Positions 35,481 to 46,256 of a stretch of DNA of 64,000 nt are shown here, piece after piece. A model generated the notes under the pieces. The model was not told the origin of the DNA. It saw only the letters and a program-made list of their open reading frames with translations, and made no database searches. The DNA is from Chalara sp. BL73 (taxonomy: Eukaryota; Ascomycota; Leotiomycetes; Helotiales), in contig CAKJVC010000155.1 in assembly GCA_918026815.1 (NCBI GenBank), positions 62,001 to 126,000 on the forward strand. The letters are read 5' to 3'. Position 1 is the stretch's first letter, and every line of letters starts with the position of its first letter. The position numbers and the translations under genes are program-made.

Positions 35481-37434
35481 GATAGCTTAGTGTTGGTTGG
35501 GATGCTTTGGTCGAAATAGTAAAGGTAGTGATATTTTAAAGATCAAGTGAATAGCGAAAGTAAGTAGGATACTCGAAAGCTTCACGGGAATGTTGGATAA
35601 AAGAAACCCAACAGAAACACGTGATCATATTTTAGACGCCGTTGCATTTTTTGTTGTTTCTGCCTGAAGCAAACGAGCATCAAAATCCGTATTATGACCA
35701 ACGAACCTACAAATCTGGCAATAGTAGCCGAGCACTCCTTTTGTCCTCTAGGACTCTTATGTCAGGTTCCTACTTTAACACAGACTGAAATTCTTAAATA
35801 AAATCTTAGAGTGAAATCGAGTTAAATACTTTCATCTTACCTTAGACTAAAAACAAAGCTTTCATCCTGAACTATGGAAAATCCAGCAAATTCATCGGAG
35901 AGATGCAGCTAGATTATTGCGATAGTGGTCAGAAAGCCACTATAGGACTTGATCGATAGAGATATATATCCAAGTGATAAACAAGCTACCCCTATTTTAT
36001 AATTACTTAAGCTTAATATATGATGCTATTATCCGACGTTAAGAATATTACAAAGTTTATGATTTGCCTACAGGATTTTCGCCTCACAGGGATGTTTGTT
36101 AGATTCAGGGACTTCTCATCTTAAAAAAGATATCGATCACAATACATAAACTTAAAAAACTTGGAGAGAACTAGGAGCGTCGGTGCGCGTGCGGGTTAGC
36201 TTACCCCCCAAAAGGTATTTCGGAAAGGTTCGCTCGTTAGATAAGAGCCTGATTCAGCCATTTACTGTTACATACGACCATAGACTGAGGAGAACTGGGT
36301 TATCTACTTAGTCTGAAGTGACCACAGCTTCATATCGTCGAAAATATATCTGTTTCTTGGAACTAATATCTTGCGTTTACAAAAAGTAGTTTTGGAAATT
36401 AAGTTCTAAGAAACTGTACAATTGTCATAACACGTAATATAGACCAACAACTACAAATAGCAAAAGTAGCGATATTTTAAAATAAAAGAAAAAAAAGAAA
36501 AGAAAAAGAAATGCGTTATAAAGCAGCTATATATATATACTGTCCCCAGCTCCTAAAACATGTAACTTATATTAAACATGCTTTTCCAGAACGTCTAATT
36601 AATATTTGTCCTGTTTTTTTTTTTTTAAAAAAAAAACATCCCTGTCGTAGGCCAGGAGCTCGACAAAGCCTGGCGCGTGACAAAAACGCGCGAGCAAATA
36701 ACTTGTATTTTCGTCGAAGTCACGAAGGCCGGTCAGTCACTTGCTATAAATGTTGTTACAAGCTTGTTTAAGTGTCGTATCTTATTTTTGGGTGCAAGAC
36801 TATACAGGGCAATGCTTCGCTTCGATACCACATTGTCTGCGAATTAAGCAAGCTCCTTTAAAGTCCACGCCCTTGTGTTGCATCTTCTATTTTTATGTCT
36901 AAACAAACCTGACTTTTTGTCTTTGAATCGAATTCCTATCAACAAGAGCCACCCCGAAATTGCGATTGATGCATCGATATATGCGTAGCAGCGATTACAA
37001 CTTGCAGAAAGGAAGTCTAGTCAGTGGTTGTATGATTAATGGTGACCATAGCCCAGTAATATAGAGAATCCTTATGTTAACGGAGGTGTCTCTCTGACAA
37101 GCGCTTTTGTATTCTGAGAACACTCTCTCCTGGTCAACTGGACTACTGGACGAACATCTACGCAGAGGACGCATGTGCGTCGGATATTGCTGCTGCTGCC
37201 ACTGCCACTTCTACTTCTACTTCTACGAACACAAGTCCCATCGACCCACAGTCCCGATCCAGCATACTGCGACTCGATTGCGCGGAGAGAGGTGGTTATT
37301 AATGCTAAGTTCGGCATCTCGAAACTCTCTCGAAAGTCCTCATGTGACTAGGTGCACAGTCTACATTGTGGAAAACGAGGAAACCTCCTGTGGCTTAAAA
37401 CTTTTTTTTCTAGAATAATCCTAGATCTTTTTAA
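35481..37434. other. AT-rich gene-free stretch with possible coding debris
   Basis: About 2 kb of AT-rich DNA. A T13-A10 palindrome lies at 36,614-36,636. Around 37,130-37,290 a frame reads IYAEDACASDIAAAATATS with short Ser/Thr repeats and then stops, which may be part of the relic that follows. No intact gene seen. Confidence 0.4.
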
Positions 37435-38085
37435 CATGCCCTGCACACTTGTCCTAATTTTTATACAGATGAACTATGGTGCAACCTTAAAGAAGAGCTC
37501 CGGGACCTCGGCCATAGGACGTTCACTCGGATCATAGATCTTAGCTCCTTAGACGGATATACAGCTTCATTTGTTGCCTGCCTTTTTCACGGTTTTACGT
37601 GTTGTCATCGGTCGTCGAGCGTACCCCTCGGCCTCCCGATTCCCTCCACGCGATTCCTTACAAGTCCCTACGACGAGAAGCATAATTTAAAGCTTTGTTG
37701 GCAAAAGCATGTCAATAATCTTGATTTACCCAGCAATCCTAACCCTTGGATTCACTGGTTAGAACATATCTTAGATGGTAGATCTGTAATAGCTGTCAAG
37801 AGGACAGAGGCATATAGTAAGCTAACAGAAGTCAAGATGGAAGGGAACTCTGGAGTCAAGAGCTTTAAGGATGGCATTATCATACAAGAGCATGAGAGTA
37901 AAGTAGAAACAGGGGAGGAAGAAGATGAGGATGAAATTACAGTACTCGGAAAGCAGTACAGATTACGCTTCAAAGGTGGCAAAGAAGCCCTAAAGGAGGA
38001 TATGTCCAAGGGTATCATAGACACCATCCTAGATTCCACGATTGGTTCTAACTTTGCTTCTCTTCTTGGCGCAGCAGTTGTCTAA
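37435..38085 (+). pseudogene. Long ATG-less open frame, coding relic or internal exon, family unknown
   Basis: The frame is open for about 216 codons in AT-rich DNA where chance frames are short, but has no in-frame ATG before 37,837. It reads, in order, FYTDELWCNLKEELRDLGHR, then TFTRIIDLSSLDGY, NPWIHWLEHILDGRSVIAV, and near the end EITVLGKQYRLRFKGGKEAL, stopping after SLLGAAVV. An acidic EEEDEDE stretch precedes the last part. Either it is the last exon of a gene whose 5' end has decayed, or a gene with upstream exons I cannot place. The ATG at 37,837 would give an 82-residue protein. I do not recognise the family. Confidence 0.4.
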
Positions 38086-38899
38086 CCTGAGTTTGGTAGA
38101 AAGTCAAGCTACGGGTATTGTACTACTAATTTTCAAATTTATCTTGTAAAATATACAAAGGGGCTTTTCGACATACTGGCTTTGGTGTTTTGGGGCATCA
38201 AGCTTATTTTACACTACCAACCAAAATGGTATATTTTTTTTCCACGAGTTTATTAAAACAATTAGTGGTTTGGTCTCTCTTGTAATGTGAATTTTCTTCT
38301 GAGTCTAAGTCTTTTATAATGCTACTTTCAAACCCATACTTTGATTTTGAGTTCTTGGATCTTTATCTTAGTACGCGAATCTTATCTTTGCTGCAGTTTT
38401 GTATTGTAAGCGACCGAGCTGGAAGACTGTGGAGGAAGATTGAATGCTCTTAGAATGAAATTGAAAAGTGCTTGTATATCTATAACTAGAAGAGAAGTGC
38501 GAAGTACTTATACTAAGTTACTATTGTTTATATTCGTTGTCCTAGAATACAGAGTAAAATAGCTTGCACATCATCAGAAAAATCGATGAGAGACTGTCCT
38601 TGGAGATTATAAAGAATGCAACCAAATTTGTAGCGATCTACAACGGCCGAGAAATCTCGTGGGAAAGTTAAATATTGGGTTGGCTAGTGTGTGGTTCGTA
38701 AGTCCCACTTATTAAATGACAAGCAACCCGAATTTTTTTATTTAATTCACCCCGAAGCCCTCCTGTAATGGCGTACATAGAAGCTGGGAAACAGGACGGT
38801 ACGTCCTATAACTAGCGGATACAGGCATAACCAACGGTGTGTCATGAACGTCTGTAGAGCAAACGTAGAAAGTGTAACTGGCTATGTGTAGGACCCGTC
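38086..38899. other. AT-rich spacer
   Basis: 0.8 kb of AT-rich DNA without long frames or repeats that I can see. It should include the 3' UTR of the secreted protein gene. Confidence 0.35.
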
Positions 38900-39277
38900 C
38901 TAGCAAGTAGTTCGGAAAGAACTAACATCATCCTGATAGACGTGGCCTGCAAAGTTCGGTATACTCGTATCTGAACACCACAATTTAGGTGTCCAATCAT
39001 CATCCTTGGTCTCACAGTTTGGGCTGTCATATATCGTGAGGCAGCATCCGTTATTGCCTGCAGCGTTGGCATAATAAAAGTGCATAGAGGAGATTTCGTT
39101 GTTAAGAGTGCCCAAGCCGAAGCATTTGGTTCCAGGAAGTCCTTCACCGGCCCAAGTGTAAACACCTCCCGCCTCGTCCTGGTTGTAGTTCTTGTGCTGG
39201 TAGAAAAACACACGCCAGGCCATAGTCTGGGGGACGAGGGCAAGAAGAGCAATTGCTGAAATAGCGGAAAACTTCAT
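38900..39277 (-). CDS. Small secreted cysteine-containing protein, candidate effector
   Basis: 125 aa. I chose the ATG at 39277 because it starts a classic signal peptide (MKFSAISAIALLALVPQTMA); the longer frame upstream has a hydrophilic start. The mature ~105 residues hold six Cys and many aromatic residues: WRVFFYQHKNYNQDE, then CFGLGTLNNEISSMHFYY, GCCLTIYDSPNC and ending VSSFRTTC. The Tyr/Trp/Gly-rich strand pattern with a repeated ...FYQHKNY... / ...TIYDSPNC... layout resembles small beta/gamma-crystallin-like secreted proteins. It is isolated inside an AT-rich, transposon-bearing island, the usual setting for fungal effectors. Effector function is inference; a wall or antimicrobial role is equally possible. 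Confidence 0.72.
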   Translation of the reverse strand: MKFSAISAIALLALVPQTMAWRVFFYQHKNYNQDEAGGVYTWAGEGLPGTKCFGLGTLNNEISSMHFYYANAAGNNGCCLTIYDSPNCETKDDDWTPKLWCSDTSIPNFAGHVYQDDVSSFRTTC

Positions 39278-41873
39278 AGTGGATCTTCTATTGCTTTCAA
39301 TTAGCCCACTCGTGTAGAATACAGCTTGTCTCGGGGCGATACTCACGGGCAAATACAAGGATAGAATAGTTTTTCGAGAAATACAATTTTTTAACTATAA
39401 AACTGTGTTAGAGTTAGTAGTGCTTAGGAGATTCGACAATTGCTATAAGTTCTTACTCTGCCTCTTTTTGCCAAATGATCTTGTTAGCTGTGCAGAATCA
39501 AAATAAATGAGGACAAGAAAGAGCTACTTATACTTTCTTAATGAGATTGTACGTAATGATATTGTTTAATACACTACAAATACTAAACCGCAACATTCTG
39601 CTATTCGACATATGCTTACTCGCTGCTTTCAAATAGCGGTTTAATAGCTTTACCGATCTTCCTGCTTACTTTTTGTCCTCCTTTTCCGGTAAATTATGAT
39701 ATAATAGATCCTTGGCATCAGTGAGAATATTCGCAAACCCCATTTCCTGCCCCGCTTCCTAAATGTCTTCAAAGTGTAAGGGCCAGTACAAGCCAGCTCC
39801 GCTACCAATTGGTTTTTCTTACTCTATTACTATTTTTTTTATAAAAAAATTTGAGTACAATACCCTTAGTAATTATACTTTAATTAAGCACATATTTTGC
39901 TATGGCTGGTTGACAGTTGCAAAAGCTGCACAAGGTAGTGTTAGGGAACTATGCTCTGACCAAAGTAATTTAGAATTCGCTTATTAAATGTAAGACTGGA
40001 ATACGGCATCGGGTCAGCGGCGTTTAAGTTTTCCCGAGTGTCGGCATATGTCCACTTCCTCGAAAACGGGTCGGGCGGGTAACGTGCAGAAAGATGTCAA
40101 TGTGGAAGCAGTTTCTAGTCGGCTCCCTACTACCTAATGTCAAGCGATTGCGACTACTTCCTCTAGCGGTATGATAGAGGGCGAGGAGATCCCCGTGCAT
40201 GGATACTTTGAACTAAGGACTATTGTCATGCAAAAAGTGACTACTGTTTGCAATCTGATTAATGCACCTTATATTCTATGTGACAACTATCGCGTCGACC
40301 TGCCGGAGGCGCGGGCATTAATAGCTGCTATTGTCAAATATGAAAAAGTGTCAATCCGAAAATCCAAATCTGTAATATACGATTCGGAATGTCTTGTTTT
40401 TTTGTATCTTCAACATTCTATTTTTAGATAGCGTCTGCACTCCGGGAACTTGGATTCGCAAATCCAAGAACAGCACTTTCAATTCATGAAGTATTAATTT
40501 TTGATATTCCGAATTGAGCTAGCTCGACCTAAGAACAGATGGTTTTGATGTGATATGCTCGGATCTTATAATCCTCTCTACAAAGCAGATATCTACGGAT
40601 CCAATGACAGCAATCCTACAACTGCGCACGTGCTGTTTCCCCAGCCTTAGGCTAATAATATTAAGGGTATTGCGGGGTGATGAGCGGTTGGTAATCAGAG
40701 TCACGATCTTGGAAAAGCAACGATCGCCAATCACCGCGCGTCCGACTGAGTCTCTGGCACTGCAGCCAGAGGAAAACTGGGCAATCTACATAGCCCAGAG
40801 GAGCCCGAGCCTCAGAAGGGTGAAGAGCTTCAAAAAGGGATGTGAAGCTAGTTGAATTTGAAAATTGGTGTCTTTGTATTCCGAAAATTCTTTTGGGATT
40901 TTTGATCTTGGGTTTATATTTCCTAAAGCTATATTTCTGTAGCGTAGTCTTTAAATTCACGAATCCTTTATTTGATTCTTTGGTTACAATATCCACTATT
41001 TGCTTGTTAGAACGCCGCTTTTGATAAATTCTCACTACTCTCTCTTAAATTCGTTAAGCTTTCACGTCTTTCCCAATCCAAACTTTCTCTTTTTCCTAAG
41101 TTCAAAATATCATCAGCTAAACGTCAGAGCTACAAACGCAATCGTCGAGATGTTACGCCCATCTCGAAAGAAACAGAAGAAGCAATAAAAGCTAAATACT
41201 CGGAATCGAGACACTATCGGCCTGTTGTCGCTTCAACAAATAAGCGATATGTTCGAGCAGCAAATTTACGAACAAAGTAAACAGAAAGTCTTAATGACTC
41301 GGAATTAAATAAGTAATTATCTGACAGGATTTTCAATTTACACACTATAAAAGTCTATTTCTACAACGTGGCTAAAAGATCCTCTCCGTTGGGCGGCTAA
41401 AGCATTTTTATGCTATAAATGTTTAAAAGATCTTATAACTTTTTGACGAAGTGTATAACTCTGAAATCTCTTAATAATACATAAAAGCGCTTTCAGACTA
41501 TGTATAAAAGAAAAACCGGCATTGCTGACAACATTTCCTTGTACTTAGTCACAGTCCACTTTTTTAGTGACTGGATGTTGTATTTGTCTGTTATGATATA
41601 AACTTTGGCGTTAACCAGCAAAAATGGATCTTCCAGTATAAGTTGGTCTTTTATCGCAAAAGAAGCTCGGATGTAGTTGCCGGAACCTCCAATTCATTCG
41701 CTCTTCGGCCCCGTACCCTATGCGAAATTTCCGTCAGAAAACTGTCCAGAACACCGTTGGTAGTTCCTCAGACAACTGTCTATCTCCTAACGCCCAGGAA
41801 CTTTATAAGGGTTCTGACTGCCTGCTTTCCATGGGCCCAGAAGCCGGTGTCGATCAATGACATAACGGTACTA
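39278..41873. other. AT-rich island with coding debris
   Basis: 2.6 kb with high AT and many short frames. A fragment near 40,171-40,360 (GEEIPVHGYFELRTIVMQKV) and the relic at 41,124-41,281 look protein-like but are broken. No intact gene or transposon end recognised before 41,874. Confidence 0.4.
41124..41281 (+). pseudogene. Short coding relic, family unknown
   Basis: A 50-codon frame reads KRNRRDVTPISKETEEAIKA and then HYRPVVASTNKRYVRAANLR before a stop. It has balanced protein-like composition in AT-rich DNA and no start codon. It may be transposon- or host-derived; I cannot name the family. Confidence 0.3.
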
Positions 41874-42104
41874 TACTCCCCCCTAAATAAAGGGCAAAAA
41901 CTGGGCCGACTGGGGTTTGCAGCTTGTGAATGGCTATAGGCCCTTGCGGCTCCTTGCAAAACCCTCTTTTGGCCCATTTTTCCTTTTTGCACGAGCCAGC
42001 AGCGATGAGGCAAGAAGATCAAGCTCTTAACTTGACTGGAGAAAAAAAAGCTCTTGGTATTCCCCATCAGCCCCAGTTTTGCCCTTTATTTAGGGGGGGA
42101 GGTA
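41874..42104. mobile_element. MITE with ~30-bp terminal inverted repeats and TA target duplication
   Basis: The left end at 41,876 starts CTCCCCCCTAAATAAAGGGC and the right end, read on the other strand from 42,102, starts CCTCCCCCCCTAAATAAAGG. Both continue into GCAAAA(A)CTGGG. The arms match over about 30 bp apart from single-base indels. TA dinucleotides border both ends (41,874-41,875 and 42,103-42,104), the signature of Tc1/mariner-type insertion. The interior (~170 bp) has no coding capacity. Confidence 0.75.
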
Positions 42105-42117
42105 GATTAGATGCTTT

Positions 42118-42849
42118 CAGTGAAGGAACTAGTATTCGGCATAATACTATGCAAGGCGAGCAGTTGCCAACATTAAGGTCCGTGTGTGATAATTGCTGTA
42201 TCAACCAGACTGTGGAATAAGTCAGTTGAGCTTATAAGTGATAAGTCAGCTAACTGAATAAGCCAGCTAGTTAGATATTTTGATTTATATAAGCCATTCA
42301 GCAGAAATTTTGTCAGCTTATCATAGTAGACGTAGTTTAATCACGTGACCACACTGTCCTAATTTACTCCAAAAAAAGGTTTAAGAATCAGATTTGTGTA
42401 CTGGTAGCCTTTAAAATGTCGACTTTTTATAATAACACTAATTTTGAGTCTTTTCTCTTTGCGCAAAATAAACTGCTTTAAAAAGCCCGCGGTTATTGAA
42501 AAATGCTTTTATAGCATTAAGAATGCCTAAAGAATTAGAACAATCGAGAAGCAATCCAAATTTCATGAGTCTACAAGGCATATAAGCTAGATTTATAGCT
42601 TACCTGCGTCTTATAAGCTCACAAGTTAAGCCAATCAGCTGGGGATAGTTGGGTAAGCCATTCAGCTGAGATTTTAGGCTAGCTTATGACTGACTGACTG
42701 ACTTATTCCACAGTCTGGTATCAAAGAGATAATCAACACAGCAACGCAGTGTTTGTTATTGACGGAATTACTTTATTAACACACGCATTGGCCGTATTCT
42801 GGCTTTGCTTGACTGCATAGTATTATGCAAAATACTAGTTCCTACACTA
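42118..42849. mobile_element. hAT-type MITE with perfect 8-bp target duplication, split by a second MITE
   Basis: The left end starts CAGTGAAGGAACTAGTATTC. The right end, read on the opposite strand, starts TAGTGTAGGAACTAGTATTT, and both arms continue with GCATAATACTATGCA. Flanks are GATGCTTT at 42,110-42,117 and again at 42,850-42,857, an exact 8-bp duplication as produced by hAT transposases. Without the inserted element and its duplication the MITE is about 212 bp. The right terminal C reads as T, compatible with C-to-T mutation. Confidence 0.8.
42206..42717. mobile_element. Second hAT-type MITE, 512 bp, nested inside the first
   Basis: The terminal inverted repeats are CAGACTGTGGAATAAGTCAG at both ends. 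They are flanked by GTATCAAC (42,198-42,205) and GTATCAAA (42,718-42,725), an 8-bp duplication with one mismatch. The interior is AT-rich with further short palindromes built on CAGCT/AGCTG and AATAAGCCAG, and no coding capacity. It inserted into the MITE at 42,118-42,849, so it is the younger of the two. Confidence 0.8.
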
Positions 42850-42857
42850 GATGCTTT

Positions 42858-43806
42858 GATACAAGGGGTGAAAGATACTTGAGCCAGCGGGTAATGTAGG
42901 GGAGATTACTGATGAAGAGGAGGTAACTAAAGCTGCCACCGACAGCCATAGCATAAATTCGGCTAGTACCCATAATGAACAATTAATATAACGAAGGGCT
43001 AAAGGACAGGGAGAAAGTAACTAAGATCCGACAACAGGGGTGTTATGAACTCACAACCATAGCGTCGTCATGTAAGATAAATGAATGGAATCTTGTATAC
43101 GTCTTCCTTCGCACGTCTTTCACTGTAGCGAGTATGGATGTGGGTTATGTTTCAAATAACATCTCCGCAATTGCCTTGCCTGCTTGAAGCCTCAAACCCA
43201 CGTTCTACAACTCGTTTGGACGAGACAGTTCTAACATGCATGCCCTAGCTTCTGCATAAGCTTACCACGCAAGTTGGGCTTGTAATTCTAGAGATTATCT
43301 AACGGCAGGTCTTGTCTTCTTAGAAGACACGAAGAGTGATTTGGCCCCAAATTATATTTTAGATTTGTTGGCAGGGATGTTGAGCCTCTACATCAACATG
43401 CGCTTGGTAAAATCTGTACTTCCCACTCTGTCACGATGCGCTATATGTTCATTGGCCTGTATTGCAATTGATTTGAGAATATCCCCATACCTAGGCTGAC
43501 CTTCCGCAATTGTTCTTGTTGGTAAGTTCAACGATATGAGCACATCGGACGCATTAGTAAAGATTAGTTTCAAAGGTAAGCATGTTAGTCGCTTTTGAGT
43601 TCATTAGGATCAACTCTGCTAATCCCTTCAATACTAAGAGCTTCGGCGCTTCGCCTGCACCTCGAGCAGCGTATAGTAGGCACTATAGGTGCATGATCGA
43701 CGTCGTGACTTGAAGACTTCGTATATATTGTTAAAATGTCGCCGAATTGCTTGGCCCGAGTGCCCGGCGTGCTACATAGCCGCCGACTAATACAGCACCT
43801 TAAAAG

Positions 43807-43864
<58 letters not shown>

Positions 43865-44240
43865 CCCCATATCTCCTACAATACTTTTGTAATTTTGCCG
43901 TAATTACACCTGTATAATCAATGCCAAGCTTGCGGCTCTCTAGGACCGTATACGGTTAGATAATTCTGCCGAAAAGCGGTGGAGCATGGACTGTGCTGCC
44001 CCCTGCAACTTCTCAGGTCCTTCTATTAGTGAGAAGTTGAGGTTTAATTTTATAATTTAAGCACCTAATTTTAGTGCTCAAGTTACGAATGCCCAGCCAG
44101 CCGGGGGATGATACACGTGCCTCCCCCTTGTAGAAATGGAGGCGGTCAGAAAAATTTGTTGGAGGCTGCACCCAAATTTGCTGCTTGATAGCATTTTGAC
44201 CTCGTTGTCGCTCTTCTATTGTGCACTGTATTATCCAAAT
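42858..44240. other. AT-rich stretch with an (AAT)n microsatellite and minor debris
   Basis: 1.4 kb. An (AAT)17 tract is at 43,808-43,858. On the minus strand 43,390-43,573 reads LPTRTIAEGQPRYGDILKSI and then HIAHRDRVGSTDFTKRMLM before a stop, protein-like but without a start or partner exon. No intact gene seen. Confidence 0.4.
43808..43858 (+). repeat. (AAT)17 microsatellite
   Basis: Seventeen uninterrupted AAT units, read directly. Confidence 0.95.
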
Positions 44241-44468
44241 ATGACGTCGACTGAATCTGCAATAGTAGATTTGCCCTGCGCTGAAGCTTCTAGCATCGCT
44301 GTACAACCCTTATCACTTCCTCCAGAAGGCGAATTCGACTCGTATAAAGCTGTTTACGCGTTTGCGCAAGCTCACGCAAAATCAGCTTTGTACGCTTTTA
44401 TAGTAGGAAAAGTTGATCGCCGTAAAGGCCGTGTTCTTCGATATCTCAATTGGCCAGCCACCAACTAA
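44241..44468 (+). pseudogene. 5' relic of a MULE transposase (FAR1-like N-terminal domain)
   Basis: The frame starting MTSTESAIVDL contains LPPEGEFDSYKAVYAFAQAH and then YAFIVGKVDRRKGRVLRYL. This is the pattern of the FAR1-type DNA-binding segment at the N-terminus of Mutator-like transposases in fungi. The frame then runs into an AACC repeat and stops; no WRKY-GCM1 or DDE region follows. It ends about 190 bp before the RCC1 start codon. Confidence 0.5.
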
Positions 44469-44494
44469 CCAACCAACCAACCAACCAACCAACC
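44467..44494 (+). repeat. (AACC)7 microsatellite
   Basis: Seven tandem AACC units at the broken end of the MULE relic. Confidence 0.95.
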
Positions 44495-44661
44495 TTAAAT
44501 TAGTCGTGTCTGATGATTTGCACAATCGGAACACATCTCAGAGTCGATTTTGAAGTTGGGATCAGTGTTGCAGCTAAAAGGATGAGGCTAATGTCGTAGG
44601 AGTACGATATCGAAATCTTCGAGTTGGCAAACTCTGTCCTTCTTGTTTGTTTATTGCTGTT

Positions 44662-46256
44662 ATGGCTCGAGCTATTCAGACATCTAATCGTGTCAAGAAG
44701 CCTAAGGATAGTATTTATGCGGTCTCAGCCATGAGCAAGAAGGCAAACGCGAAGGCTAAAGGCACAGTTACTTCAGGTTTGGGTGAGTTAATTCCTTTAT
44801 ATACACATACTTTAACCTCCACAGGCTAGTTTGTGCAACTAACAATCACCTCGCAGCTTCTCGAAATAAGCATTTACATTCAGCTGACCTTCCGGAACCT
44901 CCCAAAAAACGACAGAAAACTGCACCTGCGGTAATCAACACTCCTCCTGCACAAAAGCTAGACATCTACGTCTTCGGCGCAGGCGAGTTCGGCGAACTAG
45001 GCTTAGGTTCCAAACCTATCGACGGCAATGGACCTACCAATGTGCGAGTGCCGCGGCACAACAGGCTCCTGGATGCTTTCAACGTAACGCAAATAGCGGT
45101 CGGCGGCATGCACTGCATAGCCCTAACGCAACAGGGCCAGATTGTAACGTGGGGGGTGAATGACCACGGGGCACTGGGAAGAGATACGCTATGGGAGGCA
45201 CCTACACGAGATATTGATGAAGAGTCTGAGTCGGATGAGGACGAGATCGATTTAAACCCAAAGGAAAGCACACCCACGGCAATTCCCGCAGCGGATCTGG
45301 GAAACGGGGAATATGAATTTGTACAGGTTGCTGCTACAAGTAGTGCTTCGTTTGCCCTTACCAGCACTGGTGTGGTTTTCGGCTGGGGTACATTTTCTGG
45401 AAATGACGGTGCAGTAGGATTTTTAGCGGAGAGTGCAATGCAAGCGGCGAAGACGAATAATGACGAGCAAAAACTACAGCGTACCCCAATACTCATCCCG
45501 TACCTCTCTAAAATCGCCAATCTTGCAACAGGAAGCAACCATATCTTAGCGCTTTCCCATGAAGGACGAGTCTATGCCTGGGGTGCCGGTGGGCAAAGTC
45601 AGCTGGGACTACGTACTCGAACAACGCGTTACTCGGCTCTTTCCCCACACCTCCTGCCGATAACAGGAATAAAACAGATAGCATGCGGCGCATACCACAG
45701 CTTTGCGCTGACAGAAGACGGGCTTGTTTATTCATGGGGACTTAACAATTTCGGCCAGACAGGAATAGACCAGGGCGCCGGCGAGGACGACGCATTTATC
45801 CCCCAGCCGACTGTGGTCGAGAATCTCTGTTCGTACGAGATCTGCGGGATCGAAGGTGGCGAGCACCACTCCCTCGCTTGCACTACTAACGGGAAACTTC
45901 TAGTATGGGGGAGGTGCGATGACGGGCAAGCCGGAATCTCTCTCAGCAGCGTTGCGAAGGAACATATTGTTCTAGATTCCCGAGAGCGGCCAAGGATCTT
46001 ACTAAAGCCGACGGTTGTAAATGGTATCGAAGGGGTATCAGGTGTAGCGGCAGGAATTGATACATCATTTGCAGTGGATGCGGAAGGTAGGGCATGGGCA
46101 TGGGGGTATGGAGATGGGTATAGAACCGGCCACGGGACGGGGAATACGATCGAAGTAGCGAGGTGCATGGTCAAGGGCGATGTGGTGGGGAAGAAGATTG
46201 TTGTTGTAGGCGCCGGGGGCCAGTTTGGGGTGCTTGGGGGTGTTGCTGAGAGCTAG
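44662..46256 (+). CDS. RCC1-type Ran guanine nucleotide exchange factor (Pim1/Srm1)
   Basis: Chromatin-bound nucleotide exchange factor that charges Ran with GTP in the nucleus. Exons 44662-44782 and 44857-46256 give 506 aa. The basic N-terminus carries a nuclear-localisation-like PPKKRQKTAP before the propeller begins with DIYVFGAGEFGELGLGS. Seven RCC1 repeats follow, with motifs such as ALTQQGQIVTWGVNDHGALG, VYAWGAGGQSQLGLRTR and VYSWGLNNFGQTG. An acidic insert (EESESDEDEID) sits in the second blade, as in other fungal orthologues. The start at 44662 is the first ATG of the frame. It is the only clearly intact housekeeping gene between the two AT-rich islands. Confidence 0.93.

Noticed and set aside
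36614..36636. T13-A10 palindrome as a possible terminator or cruciform
   Set aside because: Simple homopolymer junction in AT-rich DNA with no gene end nearby.
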